Shown: positions 19,021 to 28,033 of the stretch, piece after piece
Layout of the letters: every line of letters begins with the position of its first letter
How positions within the stretch are numbered: position 1 is the stretch's first letter
Assembly (NCBI RefSeq): GCF_006716305.1
Contig: NZ_VFOU01000002.1
Location: forward strand, 62,001-126,000
DNA from: Enteractinococcus coprophilus
GTDB taxonomy: Bacteria; Actinomycetota; Actinomycetes; Actinomycetales; Micrococcaceae
Reading direction: 5' to 3'
DNA: 64,000 bases
Translations under genes and position numbers: made by a program
The notes under the pieces: generated by a model
Told to the model about the DNA's origin: nothing
The model's database searches: none
What the model saw: only the letters and a program-made list of their open reading frames with translations

Positions 19021-19491
19021 ATGCAACGTGCAGTATGCCCCGGCTCCTTTGACCCAGTCCACAACGGCCACATCGAAATCATTGTTCGAGCCGCCTCACT
19101 TTTTGAAGAAGTGATTGTCGCAGTTTCGAATAACCCGGCAAAAAATTACCGGTTCAGCCTACAAGAGCGCATGGACATGATTACCGAGACCGTTCGCGCC
19201 ATCCAAGGCGTCACCGTCATCCCGATGGGTAGCGGGCTGATTGCAGACTTCGCACGTGAACACGGCGCGCAAGCCCTCGTCAAAGGTGTACGCAACTCAG
19301 GCGACCTCAATTACGAGATGCCCATGGCCACTTTCAATCGCCACCTCTCAGGCGTTGAGACAGTCTTCTTACCGGCTGATGCGCGCTACCAGCATGTCTC
19401 CTCGACACTGGTCAAAGAGATCGTTGGCTTCAAAGGGGACATCTCGGAATTCATTCCCTATGCTGTCGCCCAGCGTTTCGGCTTAAAATAA
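19021..19491 (+). CDS. coaD: Phosphopantetheine adenylyltransferase
   Basis: Transfers AMP to 4'-phosphopantetheine to give dephospho-CoA. 156 residues from ATG 19021, the normal size. The nucleotidyltransferase signature GSFDPVHNGH lies at residues 8-17 (most family members have T instead of H at the seventh place). The later stretch SSTLVKEIVGFKGDI is typical. An upstream in-frame TTG (18997) would add 8 atypical residues. No ribosome site precedes the ATG, so the transcript may be leaderless. Confidence 0.94.
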   Translation: MQRAVCPGSFDPVHNGHIEIIVRAASLFEEVIVAVSNNPAKNYRFSLQERMDMITETVRAIQGVTVIPMGSGLIADFAREHGAQALVKGVRNSGDLNYEMPMATFNRHLSGVETVFLPADARYQHVSSTLVKEIVGFKGDISEFIPYAVAQRFGLK

Positions 19492-19494
19492 GCG

Positions 19495-19521
19495 CCAGGG
19501 CTGATTTTTGGTCTGCCCTGG
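19495..19521 (+). terminator. Candidate hairpin terminator after coaD
   Basis: CCAGGGC (19495-19501) pairs with GCCCTGG (19515-19521) around a T-rich loop, immediately after the coaD stop. No U tract follows, so its efficiency is uncertain. Confidence 0.4.
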
Positions 19522-19640
19522 AATAACTGCACGAACGTCGGCGTTATAATCTCCGGTTGCCGATTTTGTCCTGATTGCATTATGGACTAGAGTTACTGGC
19601 TGGCCTTGACTGAATTTTAGTGATACTAGATATTCATTCA

Positions 19641-19654
19641 ACCGGTATACCGGT
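19641..19654. promoter_or_regulatory. Perfect 14-bp palindrome upstream of the DUF177-rpmF-rnc-mutM operon
   Basis: ACCGGTATACCGGT equals its own reverse complement. It lies about 43 bases before the DUF177 start and just upstream of a TTAGAC/TATATG A/T-rich stretch that may be the -10 region. Placement suggests a dimeric repressor or activator site; the cognate protein is unknown. Confidence 0.5.
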
Positions 19655-19697
19655 AACGTATTAGACTCGCTATATGAGCAACCAGGAGGTGCGGCTC

Positions 19698-20309
19698 ATG
19701 TCAGAAATTAGTATTCAATCAGGAGTTACACTTCCTGATAAAACGAAACCATGGGTTCTATCGATTAGCAACCTAATCGATTCACCAGGCTCTTCAGAAC
19801 ACACCGAAGTGACCTGGCCAGCCCCAGCTGAACTCTCAGTTCCACTACTCGGAATTGAACAGGACTCAGCAATGCAAGTGGATATTCGTCTCGATTCGGT
19901 CCATGAAGGCGTCTTGGTCTCTGGAACCGTAGAGGGCACACTCACAGGTCAGTGCTCCCGGTGTCTAGATCCCATTTCCGAACCCGTCACCATTGATATC
20001 CAAGAACTGTTCCAGTTCGAGCATGATCCGATGCTTGAAGAAGATGAGCAACATCTCGTGGAACACGGCTTGATCAATCTTGAGCCAATTATGCGTGATG
20101 CCCTGGTAACCTCGTTACCGTTCCAACCTCGGTGTTCACCAGACTGTGAAGGTCTATGTGATCAGTGCGGAGTCCGTCTTGAAGAAGCCGGCCCAGATCA
20201 CCACCACGAACAGTTAGACCCACGTTGGGCTGCATTAGCTGATTTTGTTTCGGGTAATGGAAACGAAGAAACTTCATCTAAAAATTCCGAGCAACAAGAA
20301 AAGAGATAA
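19698..20309 (+). CDS. DUF177 protein (YceD family)
   Basis: Conserved protein almost always encoded before rpmF; in other bacteria and plastids the family is linked to 23S rRNA accumulation. 203 residues from ATG 19698, chosen because AGGAGGT lies 8 bases upstream; ATG 19674 is open but has no ribosome site. Two CxxC pairs are visible, CSRCLDP (mid protein) and [13 protein letters not shown], the second resembling a zinc-binding knuckle. It is followed after 2 bases by rpmF. Confidence 0.88.
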   Translation: MSEISIQSGVTLPDKTKPWVLSISNLIDSPGSSEHTEVTWPAPAELSVPLLGIEQDSAMQVDIRLDSVHEGVLVSGTVEGTLTGQCSRCLDPISEPVTIDIQELFQFEHDPMLEEDEQHLVEHGLINLEPIMRDALVTSLPFQPRCSPDCEGLCDQCGVRLEEAGPDHHHEQLDPRWAALADFVSGNGNEETSSKNSEQQEKR

Positions 20310-20311
20310 CT

Positions 20312-20515
20312 GTGGCTGTACCAAAGCGGAAAATGTCCCGTTCCAACACACGCTCACGCCGTGCACAATGGAAAGCGACCGCACCAAAACTCGTGAAGGT
20401 CGTCGAAAACGGCAAAGTAGAATACCGTCTGCCACACCAGGCACACGTCGTATCCGACTCAGCTGGCACCCCATTATTCATGGAATACAAGGGTCGCAAA
20501 GTCGCAGACATCTAA
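20312..20515 (+). CDS. rpmF: 50S ribosomal protein bL32
   Basis: Small subunit-independent component of the large ribosomal subunit. 67 residues beginning [20 protein letters not shown], the family hallmark. There are no cysteines, so this is the zinc-free form. GTG start. It lies between DUF177 and rnc with 1-2 base gaps, a tight operon. Confidence 0.95.
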   Translation: MAVPKRKMSRSNTRSRRAQWKATAPKLVKVVENGKVEYRLPHQAHVVSDSAGTPLFMEYKGRKVADI

Positions 20516-20516
20516 A

Positions 20517-21242
20517 GTGACTACCTCAGCACATTCCACGCCCAACATTCCGTGGGCCGCTGAGAACACAAAAGAACACTTATCGAAGCATCTCGGCGTC
20601 AGTTTTGACCCCGAGATGCTTCGCCTTGCTTTAACCCACCGTTCCTATGCCTTCGAGCACGATGGGTTACCCACCAATGAGCGGCTCGAGTTTCTCGGCG
20701 ATGCAGTACTTGGTGTCCTTGTGACAGATTATCTCTACAAGACCTACACCGACGAAGCCGAAAACGAGCTTGCCAAAAAGCGCGCCTCGATCGTCTCGAC
20801 GTTCGCCTTAGCGCACGTGGCGCGAGAAATGGACCTCGGGCGGCACATCCTCCTTGGAGAAGGAGAGATCCGCACCCACGGTGGCAATAAGGACTCGATC
20901 TTAGCGGATACCTTTGAAGCGCTGATCGGCGCCACATATTTGCACGCTGGGTTCGACGACGCCTGGATTATTGTCAAGCGGCACGTCATTCCACTGCTGG
21001 ATAACCAACGCATTATGGGTGCGGGCAAAGACTGGAAGACGCAAGTTCAAATCGCCGTGGATAAACGTGGTCTTGGAGCCATTGAATATCGGGTTGATGG
21101 CACTGGCCCAGATCACGACCGCACGTTCGAAGCCACGCTACTGGTTGGTGGTAAGGCCTACGCCACGGCACAAGCAAAAACGAAAAAAGATGCAGAACGG
21201 CTGGCCGCCTGGCATAGCTTGAGTGACATTGAAAAACACTAA
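20517..21242 (+). CDS. rnc: Ribonuclease III
   Basis: Double-strand-specific endoribonuclease for rRNA and mRNA processing. 241 residues. The RNase III signature [12 protein letters not shown] is at residues 54-65, the second acidic site is in [12 protein letters not shown], and a C-terminal dsRNA-binding domain (about 165-238) includes [23 protein letters not shown] start one base after rpmF. The TAA stop overlaps the mutM ATG (TAATG). Confidence 0.95.
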   Translation: MTTSAHSTPNIPWAAENTKEHLSKHLGVSFDPEMLRLALTHRSYAFEHDGLPTNERLEFLGDAVLGVLVTDYLYKTYTDEAENELAKKRASIVSTFALAHVAREMDLGRHILLGEGEIRTHGGNKDSILADTFEALIGATYLHAGFDDAWIIVKRHVIPLLDNQRIMGAGKDWKTQVQIAVDKRGLGAIEYRVDGTGPDHDRTFEATLLVGGKAYATAQAKTKKDAERLAAWHSLSDIEKH

Positions 21243-22141
21243 TGCCTGAACTCCCCGAAGTTGAAGTTGTCCGACGCGGTGTACAGCAGTGGGCCAGTCA
21301 TGCCCGAGTCACTGATGTCGAAGTCTTAGATGATCGAAGCCTCCGCCGCCACGCGCAGGGACCGGAAGATTTTATCGCTCGACTCGCCGGACAGCGATTG
21401 GGTGAGAGTTATCGGCGGGGCAAATATCTGTGGATTGCACTCGACGAAGGCTACCTCGCATTAGTCATCCACTTAGGTATGTCCGGCCAGGTACTTATTT
21501 CAGACCCCGATATCGCTGATCCTAAACATCTGAAGATTCGCATCACCATCTCAAAAAACGACCGGATACAAGAATTGCGTTTTGTCGATCAGCGCATCTT
21601 CGGCGGGCTATATCTCGACACGCTGATACCTGCAGAAGATCATCCCGAGCAGCTTATTCCCGCAACCGTGGCACACATTGGCCGAGACCCACTCGACTCC
21701 CTGTTTGATACCGAGACCGTATTTCGGACGCTCCGGAAGAAAAAGTCCAGCCTCAAGCGCGCATTACTGGACCAATCCGTGTCATCCGGGATCGGCAACA
21801 TTTACGCCGATGAGGCACTGTTTCGCGCTCGACTGCATTACGCCAGGCCAACGGAGACCTTGACTCGGAAGGAAGTCTCCAGGGTCTATTCAGCTGCCGA
21901 ACAGGTCATGCGTTTAGCGTTGGCCCAGGGCGGCACCTCTTTCGACGCTTTATATGTGAACGTCAACGGAGAATCGGGTTATTTTGATCGTTCATTGAAT
22001 GTATATGGGCGTGAGGGTAAACCGTGCGTCGTGTGTCAAGAAGACGGTCTTGAGACGCTCATCGTACGCCGAAAATTCATGAACCGATCATCATATTATT
22101 GCCCGAAGTGTCAACCTATACCGCGGCGTGCGCGGTGGTAA
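21242..22141 (+). CDS. mutM: Formamidopyrimidine-DNA glycosylase
   Basis: Removes 8-oxoguanine and formamidopyrimidines and cuts the abasic site by beta/delta elimination. 299 residues. After Met removal it starts PELPEVEVV: Pro2 is the Schiff-base nucleophile and Glu3 is catalytic. The H2TH region contains [16 protein letters not shown]. The C-terminal zinc finger is CVVC...CPKC with the catalytic Arg nearby. In many actinobacteria smc follows mutM closely; here about 19.6 kb of glycan genes intervene. Confidence 0.95.
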   Translation: MPELPEVEVVRRGVQQWASHARVTDVEVLDDRSLRRHAQGPEDFIARLAGQRLGESYRRGKYLWIALDEGYLALVIHLGMSGQVLISDPDIADPKHLKIRITISKNDRIQELRFVDQRIFGGLYLDTLIPAEDHPEQLIPATVAHIGRDPLDSLFDTETVFRTLRKKKSSLKRALLDQSVSSGIGNIYADEALFRARLHYARPTETLTRKEVSRVYSAAEQVMRLALAQGGTSFDALYVNVNGESGYFDRSLNVYGREGKPCVVCQEDGLETLIVRRKFMNRSSYYCPKCQPIPRRARW

Positions 22142-22148
22142 AACCGTC

Positions 22149-22176
22149 TATACTCGTCCATGACACTTCGTATAGT
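22149..22176 (+). promoter_or_regulatory. Candidate promoter region of the glycan cluster
   Basis: Two -10-like hexamers, TATACT (22149-22154) and TATAGT (22171-22176), lie between mutM and the LCP gene. The ribosome site AAGGAA follows at about 22192. No clear -35 box was found. Confidence 0.35.
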
Positions 22177-22208
22177 CCTGCATCTGAAGAGAAGGAACCT
22201 GCCTGCAT

Positions 22209-23303
22209 ATGCGCCAACAGCCAGCACCAAAGCGTGTCGGCCGCGTTCGCTTACCTCGGCGCGGTGCAGCATGGTCAATTGTCGGCTCAGCAGCACTCGT
22301 GGTTGGTTCCACAATCTTTGCGGCATCACAGTTCACCACACAGATAGCAGATGATTTCGATACCAACCGAGAAGTCGTTGAAACAGGGATCGACCTGGAT
22401 ACAGCCGCCTTCGATGACGGCGAAATGAATATTCTGGTGCTAGGTTCTGATGCTCGCGAAGATGAAGAGGCTGAAGACCAGCGCTCTGACACGATGATGC
22501 TCGTGCACATACCCGAGTCACGCGACGAAATGTACGTGATGTCGATTATGCGTGACCTATGGGTTGAGGTTCCCGAGGTCGGCATGTCGAAAGTGAACTC
22601 AGCTCAGACCTACGGTGGGTACCCGCTGACCATTAAGACCATTGAAGGTCTGACCGGTGCCAAGATTGATCACATGGTGGTCGTCGACTTTGACGGTTTC
22701 CGTGATCTGACAACAGCCCTTGGTGGAGTAGAAATCGACAACGACATGGCGTTTTCTTCCGGTCAGGTCAACCCCAGTTTCTACCCTGAAGGCACACTTC
22801 GGTTAGAAGGCACCGATGCCCTGCGTTTCGTTCGAGAACGCAAAGCATTCATCGACGGGGATTATCAGCGGGTAAAAAACCAGCAGAAGTTCCTCACCGC
22901 AATTGCCGCCGGGGTTCTTGACTCGGCTACACTGACCAACCCCACGAAGATTTCAGGCATGGTGAGCGCCTTCACTCCGTATCTCACCGTAGATGAATCG
23001 TTAGATGCCGAAACCCTCGTTAATTACGGCATGTCCATGAATAAACTGCGTCCGTCAGCTATCACGAGCTTTACCATTCCAAACACTGGGACCGGTACCA
23101 CCCCTGGGGGAGCGTCGGTGGTCTGGCCAGATGAGGAAAGCCTGGCCGATATGCGCACGGCTATGGACGAGGGCAGGATGACAGAATTCGTTGAAGAGCT
23201 TGAAGCTCGACTCGAAGAAGAACGTCTCGATGGGACTGGTGGCTCAGCTGAAGATGCGCCAGTGCAAGAAGCCCCCGCTGCACCGGAAGATGAAATTCTG
23301 TAG
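22209..23303 (+). CDS. LytR-CpsA-Psr (LCP) family glycopolymer ligase
   Basis: Membrane protein that transfers undecaprenyl-linked glycopolymers onto peptidoglycan outside the cell. 364 residues: a basic cytoplasmic tail, one TM helix (about 22-43), then the LCP domain (about 75-260). Motifs are NILVLGSDARED, the RSDTMMLVHI strand, SIMRDLWVEVP, KVNSAQTYGG and the arginine-rich LRFVRERKAFIDGDYQR pyrophosphate-binding region. A Pro/Glu-rich tail (SAEDAPVQEAPAAPEDE) ends the protein. ATG with AAGGAA upstream. Its stop shares a base with the next GTG, so it is translated together with the GT4-GT4 enzyme, which fits attachment of the polymer made by this cluster. Confidence 0.9.
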   Translation: MRQQPAPKRVGRVRLPRRGAAWSIVGSAALVVGSTIFAASQFTTQIADDFDTNREVVETGIDLDTAAFDDGEMNILVLGSDAREDEEAEDQRSDTMMLVHIPESRDEMYVMSIMRDLWVEVPEVGMSKVNSAQTYGGYPLTIKTIEGLTGAKIDHMVVVDFDGFRDLTTALGGVEIDNDMAFSSGQVNPSFYPEGTLRLEGTDALRFVRERKAFIDGDYQRVKNQQKFLTAIAAGVLDSATLTNPTKISGMVSAFTPYLTVDESLDAETLVNYGMSMNKLRPSAITSFTIPNTGTGTTPGGASVVWPDEESLADMRTAMDEGRMTEFVEELEARLEEERLDGTGGSAEDAPVQEAPAAPEDEIL

Positions 23304-26224
23304 TGAATCGTCGTTTACTGCTCGTTACTCATTCCTACACCCCTGAATCGACTGCACCGCAACGTCGATGGAAGAAATTCCTAGCGGGGCTAACTGCTGC
23401 AGGGTGGGATGTTGAAGTCTTAACACCGCCGGCCGATCCACGCTATGTAGATCTAGCCCAGACTGGTGAGCCGTACCTGCAGATCCGACGAACTCCCGAT
23501 GTAGGGTTTCTTCCTGATAGTAGAAGCGGCCGCTTAGCTAGAGCTGTTATTCATGCTGTTGCGTCAGTACCTTTGTCTGTGTTTTCCGACGCGGACATAG
23601 TTGTGGCTACAGTGCCTGCATTGCCTAATCTGGTGGCTGGCAGAATTATCGCCTCGATAAAACGTGTGCCTTTTGTGGTCGAGATGCGCGATGCATGGCC
23701 AGATCTTATCTTTGAATCCGAGACCGGTGGTAAATTCTTTGGCACCCTGGTGGCGGATATTATCACACGGCTTCAGCGTTCTTCCGATCAGCTCATTGCC
23801 GTCACGAGGGGCTTTGCGGAGACCTTAGAACAACGCAAAATGCCCCCTGTCGAGGTGATCTTCAACAGTCGACAGACCGAGGACCTCCCGCTGCTACGAG
23901 CACGCGAGCGAACCGCTGGCGAACTCAACGTGTTATACCTGGGCAATCATGGAGAATCTCAGCAATTGGATCTCCTTATAGAAGCAACAGAGATAGCTCG
24001 GACGCAGAATCCGAAGATTACAGTGCGATTCGTGGGCGACGGTACGCAGAAGCCTGCACTTATGGCACTCAATGACTCTTTGGGCCGACCCGTTGAGATG
24101 TTGGACCCGACATTCGGCCGCGACACCGTCGAGAATTATCGTTGGGCCGATACCTGTGTTGTGAGCTTGCGTTCTGATTGGGCAAGCTTCGCCCACACCG
24201 TCCCTTCGAAGACTTATGAGTTATTGTCGTACGGCAAGCACATCACCGGTGTGGTCTGCGGAGAAGCAGCCGACATCTTGAAACAGGCAGGCGACCACGA
24301 GGTCGTGCACAATGACCCGCAATCACTGGCCGATACCTGGTTGCGGTTGGCACAAGATGCGCATTCGACACCTACTCAGAAAGCGGGCCAAGCCTGGGTA
24401 GCCGAGCACGCATCGGATACAGCTCAAGTAATGAAATTGGACTCGGTCTTGAAACGAAAACTCCCACAAAAAACCAACACGAGCTTCCTCAAACGTTCCT
24501 CGACGGCAGCTTCGATCTCAGCTACGGCTGCTTTAGAGCATCTGAAAAATAACCGGGCGTTATTTGGCCTGCTCGTTCTTCGGCGTCTACCACAGCGGCT
24601 ACGCGAGCCGATAGCTATGGTCGCGTCCAACTTTAATGGTGGACCTCTGGATACCGTCTCAGCTATAGGGAAAGCAGTGCTTGGTCGAACCGATGAGCTG
24701 GAAACTCAAGCTTGTGCACTCCTCGGTAAGCGTGGGACCGATCGAAAGATTATTGATTACGCTCGGGTTTTTATTGCGCTGGGTGATCTTCAGACCGCCG
24801 AGTGGTTCCTTGATCGGGTGCGACCAAACACCCGTGGGCTCGTTGCGGCTCGCGCCTGGGTGGCATGGACTCGTGGGGATATGGCACAAGCGGTTGAGCT
24901 GATGAAAACCGCAGAGCGTGAACGGAAAACTGTGGCGCGCTGGTCATCGGAGCTTAAAAGCTTCCAAGGTGCCATGCCGCAGCTGCAGCCGATAGGGGAG
25001 TATCACCCCACCGAAGGGCGAGTGCTACATGTTCTGACAAACTCCCTGCCGCATACGCCCTCCGGTTATGCTCAGCGTTCACATTCCATCATGTTAGCCC
25101 TCAAAGAACTCGGCTGGGATCTGTCTGCAGTCACCAGAATCGGCTGGCCGATCACAACCGGCGCGCTGCTGGCTGAATCTCAAGATTTCGTCGACGGTAT
25201 CGGCTATCAACGGCTCTTGCCTCAACAGTTAGCGTCGCACTTCAGTGAGCGATTGCAACAAAATGCTGAGATGCTCCTCCAGCACGTTCTTTGGAAACGC
25301 CCGGCGTTGCTCCATACCACCACCCATTGGACTAATGCAGTCGTGGTGCAAGCCGTTGCTAACGCTGTTGGCATTCCATGGGTTTATGAAGTGCGCGGAC
25401 AGCTTGCTGACACGTGGGCTTCTACCCGAGGCGAGGACGCGATCTACACGGATTATTACCGGTTGTTCCAGACTCGCGAAAAAGAGGCGACCCTCGCGGC
25501 TGACGGGTTGGTGACCCTGGGAGAGCAGATGAAGGCCAACCTCGTTGACTTCGGTGCTGAGAGTGAAAGCATTGTACTATCCCCAAATGCTGTTGGTGGT
25601 CAATTCCTCCAAGAACCCGGCGACACAAGACAGGCCCGTATCGAGCTGGGGTTAGACCCTGATCTGGAATATGTCGGAACGGTCAGCTCACTAGTTCCCT
25701 ACGAAGGTATTGAGACTGTTATCGAAGCAGCCGCGAAACTAGTGCCAGAACGCCCTCACTTGCGTTTGTTGATAGTGGGGGATGGCACGGCGCTGCCCAA
25801 TATTCTGGAGAAGGCTCGGAAGCTTGGCATTGCGGACCGGGTCATCGCACCGGGCCGCGTCGGTAGAGAAGAATCTCACCTGTATCATCAAGCTCTCGAT
25901 ATTTTCGTCGTGCCGAGAATATCGACCAAAGTGACCCGCATGGTGACCCCTATGAAGTCAGTGGAAGCCTCTGCTAGCGGAAAACCAGTCCTAGCTTCCG
26001 ATCTGCCGGCATTATCAGAACTAGTTCATCATGAAAAGACCGGTCTCTTGGTTCCCGCTGAAGATCCGGCGGCCTGGGCGGCCGCAATTGCAAGTCTGCT
26101 AGACGATCCCGATCTAGCTCACCGGATGGGCACTGCTGGGAGACAGTGGGTAATGGAAGAACGCACCTGGCAGGCTAACGCTCAAAAGTACGATGAGCTT
26201 TATCGCCGAATTTTGGCTCAATAA
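23303..26224 (+). CDS. Bimodular glycosyltransferase (GT4-GT4 fusion)
   Basis: 973 residues. The first GT-B module (about 1-390) begins LLLVTHSYTPESTAPQRRWK, with the GT4 donor-site region MLDPTFGRDTVENYRWADTC. A helical, TPR-like linker (about 400-565; RVFIALGDLQTAEWFLDRV) follows. A second GT4 module (about 572-973) starts RVLHVLTNSLPHTPSGYAQR and includes SLVPYEGIETVIEAA and a VEASASGKPVLASDLPALSE donor-binding segment. Two activities, perhaps adding the two sugars of a repeat unit, are inferred; linkages and donors are unknown. GTG start overlaps the LCP stop. The second module resembles the C-terminal half of the protein at 30718-33177. Confidence 0.85.
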   Translation: MNRRLLLVTHSYTPESTAPQRRWKKFLAGLTAAGWDVEVLTPPADPRYVDLAQTGEPYLQIRRTPDVGFLPDSRSGRLARAVIHAVASVPLSVFSDADIVVATVPALPNLVAGRIIASIKRVPFVVEMRDAWPDLIFESETGGKFFGTLVADIITRLQRSSDQLIAVTRGFAETLEQRKMPPVEVIFNSRQTEDLPLLRARERTAGELNVLYLGNHGESQQLDLLIEATEIARTQNPKITVRFVGDGTQKPALMALNDSLGRPVEMLDPTFGRDTVENYRWADTCVVSLRSDWASFAHTVPSKTYELLSYGKHITGVVCGEAADILKQAGDHEVVHNDPQSLADTWLRLAQDAHSTPTQKAGQAWVAEHASDTAQVMKLDSVLKRKLPQKTNTSFLKRSSTAASISATAALEHLKNNRALFGLLVLRRLPQRLREPIAMVASNFNGGPLDTVSAIGKAVLGRTDELETQACALLGKRGTDRKIIDYARVFIALGDLQTAEWFLDRVRPNTRGLVAARAWVAWTRGDMAQAVELMKTAERERKTVARWSSELKSFQGAMPQLQPIGEYHPTEGRVLHVLTNSLPHTPSGYAQRSHSIMLALKELGWDLSAVTRIGWPITTGALLAESQDFVDGIGYQRLLPQQLASHFSERLQQNAEMLLQHVLWKRPALLHTTTHWTNAVVVQAVANAVGIPWVYEVRGQLADTWASTRGEDAIYTDYYRLFQTREKEATLAADGLVTLGEQMKANLVDFGAESESIVLSPNAVGGQFLQEPGDTRQARIELGLDPDLEYVGTVSSLVPYEGIETVIEAAAKLVPERPHLRLLIVGDGTALPNILEKARKLGIADRVIAPGRVGREESHLYHQALDIFVVPRISTKVTRMVTPMKSVEASASGKPVLASDLPALSELVHHEKTGLLVPAEDPAAWAAAIASLLDDPDLAHRMGTAGRQWVMEERTWQANAQKYDELYRRILAQ

Positions 26225-26277
26225 CAGTAGAAGTCGAGTTACGTGACCGGCACGGAAGGGCACTGTTGGTTTTGACT

Positions 26278-26283
26278 TATAAT
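26278..26283 (+). promoter_or_regulatory. Consensus -10 box for the wecC transcript
   Basis: TATAAT at 26278-26283, 76 bases before the wecC ATG, in the 135-base gap after the GT4-GT4 gene. No good -35 hexamer is at the standard spacing. The rest of the gap shows nothing recognisable. Confidence 0.4.
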
Positions 26284-26359
26284 AGTCAGCTGGATAACTT
26301 TGGTTAGTTAGAGTCTCCAAGCAATATGGTGCAAAGCCGTGCCGTGAGAAGGATAGTGA

Positions 26360-27613
26360 ATGTCGAATATTTCCAGTGTTGCCGTGATCGGGCTGGGCTA
26401 TATTGGGTTGCCAACGGCGGCGATCCTGGCGGACAACGGGTTGCGCGTGTATGGCGTGGATGTCAACCCGAAGACGGTCGAAGCTGTCAATGCCGGCTCG
26501 GTCCCTTTTGTCGAACCCGCGCTGGGAGACTTTGTCGCCCGCAATGTGGCCGCTGGTCGACTTACCGCCTCCACCGAGCCGCCGGCTGCTGATGCCTATA
26601 TCGTCGCGGTCCCGACCCCGTTTCTGGAGAACAAAACTCCGGACTTATCATACATTGAGGCCGCCGGGCGCACCTTGGCCGCCCAGCTATCGGGCGATGA
26701 GCTGGTGATCCTGGAATCGACGTCGCCGCCGGGCGCCACCGAACGCCTCGCCGAGGTCATCCACGAACAACGCCCGGATCTGAAGGCTGCGGGCACCTTG
26801 CAATTTGCCCACGCCCCCGAGCGAGTCCTACCCGGCAAAGTCATGCAAGAACTGGTCACGAACGACCGGATTATTGGCGGCTCCACGCCCGAGGCGGCCG
26901 AGCGGGCCGTAGCGTTGTACCGGACATTTTGTGAAGCCGAACTCGTGACCACTGACCCTCGGACTGCCGAGATGTCCAAGCTCGTGGAGAACTCCTTCCG
27001 CGACGTGAACATTGCGTTTGCCAATGAGCTGTCGATGATTGCCGATGAAATCGGCGTCGACGTCTGGGAAGTCATCGAATTAGCCAACCGCCACCCGCGG
27101 GTGAATATCCTCCAGCCCGGGCCCGGCGTCGGCGGGCACTGCATCGCGGTGGATCCCTGGTTTATTGTCGCCGCCGCTCCCGAGACGGCCACGATCATTC
27201 GCAATGCGCGCGAGATCAATGACGCCAAACCCGAATGGGTCATCCGTCAGATCAAGGCCGAAGCCTTTGATGTCCAACAAGCCACCGGACGCACCCCCGT
27301 CATCGCGACCCTCGGACTGGCCTTCAAACCGAACATTGACGATCTGCGCGAATCCCCAGCCTTGAATATCACCGAGGCTCTCGCCAAAGAATTCACCGGC
27401 TCGCACATCCTGGCCGTGGAACCCCATATTGACGAACTCCCCGCTCGCTTGCAGGGGTACGACAACCTGGAGCTCTGCGGCGTCGCGACAGCCCTGGATC
27501 GTGCCGATATCGTCGTACTGCTCGTGGATCACACCGCGTTTGCCGACCTGGGTCCAAAAGCCTACGAAAAACGCGTCATAGACACCCGCGGCCAATGGCG
27601 CGATAGCAAGTAG
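26360..27613 (+). CDS. wecC: UDP-N-acetyl-D-mannosamine dehydrogenase
   Basis: Two-step NAD-dependent oxidation of UDP-ManNAc to UDP-ManNAcA, in the cytoplasm. 417 residues. N-terminal Rossmann motif VIGLGYIGLPTAAILADNG, central VENSFRDVNIAFANE, catalytic Cys261 in GVGGHCIAVDPWF, and a C-terminal UDP-binding domain with LGLAFKPNIDDLRESPA. The GHCIAVDPWF form favours WecC over UDP-glucose dehydrogenase. It pairs functionally with wecB at 40.6 kb. Its third codon positions are clearly richer in G and C than those of the glycosyltransferases on both sides. The sequence TAGACT containing its stop may be the promoter of the next gene. Confidence 0.9.
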   Translation: MSNISSVAVIGLGYIGLPTAAILADNGLRVYGVDVNPKTVEAVNAGSVPFVEPALGDFVARNVAAGRLTASTEPPAADAYIVAVPTPFLENKTPDLSYIEAAGRTLAAQLSGDELVILESTSPPGATERLAEVIHEQRPDLKAAGTLQFAHAPERVLPGKVMQELVTNDRIIGGSTPEAAERAVALYRTFCEAELVTTDPRTAEMSKLVENSFRDVNIAFANELSMIADEIGVDVWEVIELANRHPRVNILQPGPGVGGHCIAVDPWFIVAAAPETATIIRNAREINDAKPEWVIRQIKAEAFDVQQATGRTPVIATLGLAFKPNIDDLRESPALNITEALAKEFTGSHILAVEPHIDELPARLQGYDNLELCGVATALDRADIVVLLVDHTAFADLGPKAYEKRVIDTRGQWRDSK

Positions 27614-27624
27614 ACTGTCGATCT
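27611..27624 (+). promoter_or_regulatory. Putative -10 element overlapping the wecC stop codon
   Basis: TAGACT (27611-27616) ends 8 bases before ATG 27625 and no ribosome site is present, the same arrangement as gltX. It would give a leaderless transcript for the coiled-coil protein. Confidence 0.4.
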
Positions 27625-27987
27625 ATGAGCATGAACCTTGACGAAGCGAGTCTTGAGACGGTTCAACAGCGCCTGCTGGAAGAACTCGAAGCACAGCAAC
27701 GTTTGCAGTCGGAACTCAGCGCTGCGCTGGAAAGCGAGCGGAGTCTTCGTCTCGAGAACGACCTGCTGTGGGCATATCTGCAACGCAAATACCCCAATCG
27801 TGTAAAAGACGCTCAGCAACTACTTCAACGTATGGCGGAAGGTAGCGATCTTACCGTTGAGCTTCAGAAGCAAGGCGAAATCCAGGCGCCTAAAAACCGG
27901 ACGCTACGCAAACGCGTCCGCGGCGCACTCGGAAAACTCCCGGGGGTGCATCGCGCTTACCACGGTCTCAAGAATCTCGGTAAGTAG
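27625..27987 (+). CDS. Small coiled-coil protein with basic C-terminal helix
   Basis: Not recognised. 120 residues, no signal peptide and no membrane helix. Residues about 5-50 form a strong heptad-type coiled coil (VQQRLLEELEAQQRLQSELS), followed by ENDLLWAYLQRKYPNRV. The C terminus is strongly basic and amphipathic (NRTLRKRVRGALGKLPGVHR), as in peripheral membrane-binding helices. It sits between wecC and a large glycosyltransferase gene 46 bases downstream. A scaffold that holds glycosyltransferases at the membrane is an attractive guess without direct evidence. A second ATG six bases in is equally possible as start. Confidence 0.65.
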   Translation: MSMNLDEASLETVQQRLLEELEAQQRLQSELSAALESERSLRLENDLLWAYLQRKYPNRVKDAQQLLQRMAEGSDLTVELQKQGEIQAPKNRTLRKRVRGALGKLPGVHRAYHGLKNLGK

Positions 27988-28033
27988 CCCCGTTCCATGC
28001 TGTCGCACATAGTCTAAAGAAAGTGTTTCATTA

